Source of the DNA: JBEKJU01 sp050011095
GTDB lineage: Bacteria > Desulfobacterota > Syntrophorhabdia > Syntrophorhabdales > WCHB1-27
Assembly (NCBI GenBank): GCA_050011095.1
Contig: JBEKJU010000012.1
Span: forward strand, 1 to 39,975
Length of the DNA: 39,975 nucleotides
Direction of reading: 5' to 3'
A model generated the notes under the pieces. That model was not told where the DNA came from, searched no databases, and saw nothing but the letters and a program-made list of their open reading frames with translations. Below are positions 38,146-39,975 of this stretch, piece by piece. Position 1 is the first letter of the stretch, and each line of letters starts with the position of its first letter. Both the position numbers and the translations under genes were made by a program.

Positions 38146-39753
38146 TTACTGGTGATCCTTCCACAGGCCGTATTTCTCTCTCAGCACCCTGTGGAGGATC
38201 TTGCCGGGGCCCGAGCGTGGCATCTCCTCATCAGTGATGAAGACGATGTTCTTGGGCACTTTGTAGCCGGCGATCTTGCCCCTGCAATAGTCCGAGATCT
38301 CGGCGGGCGTCGCGGTCTGCCCCTCGTGGAGGACGACGACGGCCATCACCTGTTCACCCCACTTGTCATGGGGAACGCCGATGACCGCCACGTCCTTGAC
38401 CTTCGGATGGCCGCCCACCACGTTCTCCACCTCCGAAGGGAAGATGTTCTCACCGCCGGAGATAATCATGTTGGCCTTCCGGTCAACTAGGAACACGAAG
38501 CCGTCCTCATCCTTGAAGGCCATATCACCGGCCGTGAAGAAGCCGTCCCTCATGACGGAGGCGGTCTTTTCGGGCTCCTTCCAATAACCCTCGAAGAGCA
38601 TGGGGCTCCTTGAGTAAAGCTCGCCCACCTTATTCGGCTCCGTGATGAGCTTGCCTTCTTCATCGTAGAGCCTGATCAGATCCGATCCGATCACCTCACG
38701 GCCGCAGGAACCGAGTTTGGTGAGCTGCTCCTCGGGCTTCAGGATCGTTACACACCCTGCCTCTGTCGAACCGTAGGCCTCGTCAAGCTTCGAGTTGGGG
38801 AACATCGTGAGGATGCCCAGCCTCGTATCCTTCCTCGCCGGCGCCGAAGAGATGAGGAGCTTCTTTATCGAGGTAAGGTCGTACTTCTTCTTCACCTCTT
38901 CGGGCAGGGCGAGCATCATGATGTAGTGGGTGGGAACCAGGGAGGTAAAGGTGACCTTATGGTCGGAGAAGGTCTTGAGCAGGTTTTCGGGATCAAAGCT
39001 GATCATGTTATAGCACATGACCGTGCCGCCTACCCAGGTGGCAACGAAGGAGTAATTGAGGGAATTGATGTGGCAGCACGGCATGACGAGGAGATTCGTA
39101 TCATCGAAGCCGAACACGTGGTCGTGGATCATGATGAAATATTGGGTGAACATGTTCAGATGGCTCTTCATGACCCCCTTCGGCCTGCCTGTCGTGCCGC
39201 CCGTATACATTATCACCCATGTGTCATCGGCATCCACCTTCACCAGGGGCTCTTCGGGGCTCGCCGAAGCCAGCGTATCCTCATAGGAAACCCAGCCGTC
39301 GTAGTGGGGATTATCCACGGCGAAGGATATGTACTTTTGCACCGTGGGGAGATTTTTCTTCATGCCGTTGACCATCCCTATCCAGGGATACTCCTTACCG
39401 TCCGCGGGGTTTTTCCCACCCTGGACGATAAAGACCTTGCACTCGCTGTGATTGATGTTGTATTCCATTTCAGGCCCGGCGAGCCTGAACATGATAGGCA
39501 CGCAAATGAAACCGCCCTTTGCCGCGGCCCCATAGATCTCCATCCATTCCGCGCAATTGTAGGCGAGGGCCGCAAACCTGTCGCCCTTTTTCATGCCGAG
39601 GTCGGCGAGGCCATTCGCCAGCCTGCACGACCTCTCGTTCCACTGCGTGAAGGTGTACTCCTTATACAGATCCTTGATGGCCACCTTGTTGGGCCATTTG
39701 AAGGCGTTCACCTTCAGCACGTCCTTTGCCGTCATCCAACTGCCGTTTAACAT
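38146..39753 (-). CDS. Acyl-CoA synthetase (AMP-forming, ANL superfamily)
   Basis: A 535-residue AMP-dependent ligase that activates a carboxylic acid to its CoA thioester. The AMP-binding P-loop YTGGTTGRPKGVM lies at about 180-192. The acid-binding region includes MPCCHINSLNYSF and AYGSTEAG, followed by GDMAFKDEDGFVFLVDRKANMIISGGENIFPSEVE and the C-terminal catalytic lysine region PRSGPGKILHRVLRE. The chain type (fatty, aromatic or dicarboxylic acid) cannot be told from the sequence. I chose ATG 39753 because GGGAGGG lies just before it; the ATG at 39768 overlaps that site. The neighbours on the same strand are an Fe-S oxidoreductase fragment and a probable 2-oxoacid oxidoreductase subunit, suggesting catabolism of organic acids. 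Confidence 0.92.
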   Translation of the reverse strand: MLNGSWMTAKDVLKVNAFKWPNKVAIKDLYKEYTFTQWNERSCRLANGLADLGMKKGDRFAALAYNCAEWMEIYGAAAKGGFICVPIMFRLAGPEMEYNINHSECKVFIVQGGKNPADGKEYPWIGMVNGMKKNLPTVQKYISFAVDNPHYDGWVSYEDTLASASPEEPLVKVDADDTWVIMYTGGTTGRPKGVMKSHLNMFTQYFIMIHDHVFGFDDTNLLVMPCCHINSLNYSFVATWVGGTVMCYNMISFDPENLLKTFSDHKVTFTSLVPTHYIMMLALPEEVKKKYDLTSIKKLLISSAPARKDTRLGILTMFPNSKLDEAYGSTEAGCVTILKPEEQLTKLGSCGREVIGSDLIRLYDEEGKLITEPNKVGELYSRSPMLFEGYWKEPEKTASVMRDGFFTAGDMAFKDEDGFVFLVDRKANMIISGGENIFPSEVENVVGGHPKVKDVAVIGVPHDKWGEQVMAVVVLHEGQTATPAEISDYCRGKIAGYKVPKNIVFITDEEMPRSGPGKILHRVLREKYGLWKDHQ

Positions 39754-39782
39754 GGTATCCCTCCCCATGAATTCTTAATGAG

Positions 39783-39806
39783 AGACCTGTACAGCATGAC
39801 AGGTCT
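39783..39806. terminator. Perfect inverted repeat upstream of the acyl-CoA ligase
   Basis: AGACCTGT, eight-base spacer, ACAGGTCT. It lies 30 bases before the ligase start and 53 bases after the upstream gene's stop. It could be a terminator or an operator; no T tract follows on the minus strand. Confidence 0.4.
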
Positions 39807-39859
39807 ATCCCTTCTTCTTTAACGCACGGAGCCCATTCCCGTGATCGAAATCCGTTCCT

Positions 39860-39975
39860 TCAGCCCAAGAGGGCCTTCTTCCCCTCGTGGAAGGCCCTGA
39901 CATTGAGGTCATGGAGCTTTGGCGCAAGAAGTCCCTTTATGGCGTCGATCCATTGCCCTTCCTCAAGCTCGGGAA
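39860..39975 (-). CDS. Probable 2-oxoacid:acceptor oxidoreductase gamma-type subunit, C-terminal end
   Basis: Only the last 37 residues are in the window: a frame reading PELEEGQWIDAIKG through NVRAFHEGKKALLG, then TGA. The pattern W-x-x-A-I-x-x-x-x-x-x-K-x-x-x-x-N-x-x-A-F-x-x-G is that of the C-terminal tail of pyruvate/2-oxoacid ferredoxin oxidoreductase gamma subunits (including IorB). The match is short, so the call is tentative. The gene runs off the window end and is upstream of and parallel to the acyl-CoA ligase. Confidence 0.5.
   Translation of the reverse strand, partial: PELEEGQWIDAIKGLLAPKLHDLNVRAFHEGKKALLG

Overview
The window looks like chromosomal DNA of a GC-rich, anaerobic, Gram-negative bacterium. 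My best guess is a deltaproteobacterium (Desulfobacterota, possibly of the Syntrophorhabdus or Syntrophus type). The evidence is indirect: an mfd / parvulin / surA / pdxA order, a LarA-type nickel racemase, an acyl-CoA ligase beside a CCG-type Fe-S oxidoreductase remnant, a porin with a C-terminal Phe (a Gram-negative trait), and an AdoMet-independent spermidine pathway. No rRNA or intact tRNA gene was found, so the assignment is inference.

Region 1 (1-4.7 kb, + strand) is a polyamine cluster: the end of a cupin-sensor regulator, a possible 56-residue protein, pyruvoyl arginine decarboxylase (pdaD), agmatinase (speB), a carboxy(nor)spermidine dehydrogenase and a carboxy(nor)spermidine decarboxylase (nspC-like). 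Together they would convert arginine to agmatine, putrescine, carboxyspermidine and spermidine without decarboxylated AdoMet. greA follows and converges on a larA-family racemase that lies downstream of a LysR regulator. The greA-larA gap is filled by a tandem hairpin repeat.

Region 2 (8-12.4 kb) is accessory in character: a duplicated alpha/beta-barrel protein, a TetR regulator, a possible relic of a molybdopterin oxidoreductase, an unknown protein, and a 1.5-kb segment bounded by two inverted copies of a 158-181 bp MITE-like element. That segment holds spoVG, a tRNA-Cys-like relic with no anticodon arm, and two strong hairpins. A clear promoter just outside the second element reads into a PPi-type phosphofructokinase and a coupled threonine ammonia-lyase. 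A 57-residue zinc-ribbon protein, a bacterial PH-domain protein, a B12/radical SAM protein and a repeat-bearing outer-membrane protein follow.

Region 3 (18.9-27.1 kb, - strand) is a housekeeping operon: mfd, a parvulin lipoprotein, a SurA-like chaperone, pdxA and glycerate 2-kinase, preceded by a LysE-family exporter. A second hairpin-repeat locus of the same design as the greA-larA one lies at 27.26-27.46 kb.

Region 4 (27.5-32.3 kb, - strand) is the conserved prkA-yeaH-spoVR stress module. prkA is split by an apparent single-base deletion. Beyond it are a UBP zinc-finger protein, a DUF5996 protein, tex, an oligoribonuclease-like DEDDh exonuclease, a DUF1284 protein, a truncated Fe-S oxidoreductase, an acyl-CoA ligase and the 3' end of a probable 2-oxoacid:acceptor oxidoreductase subunit.
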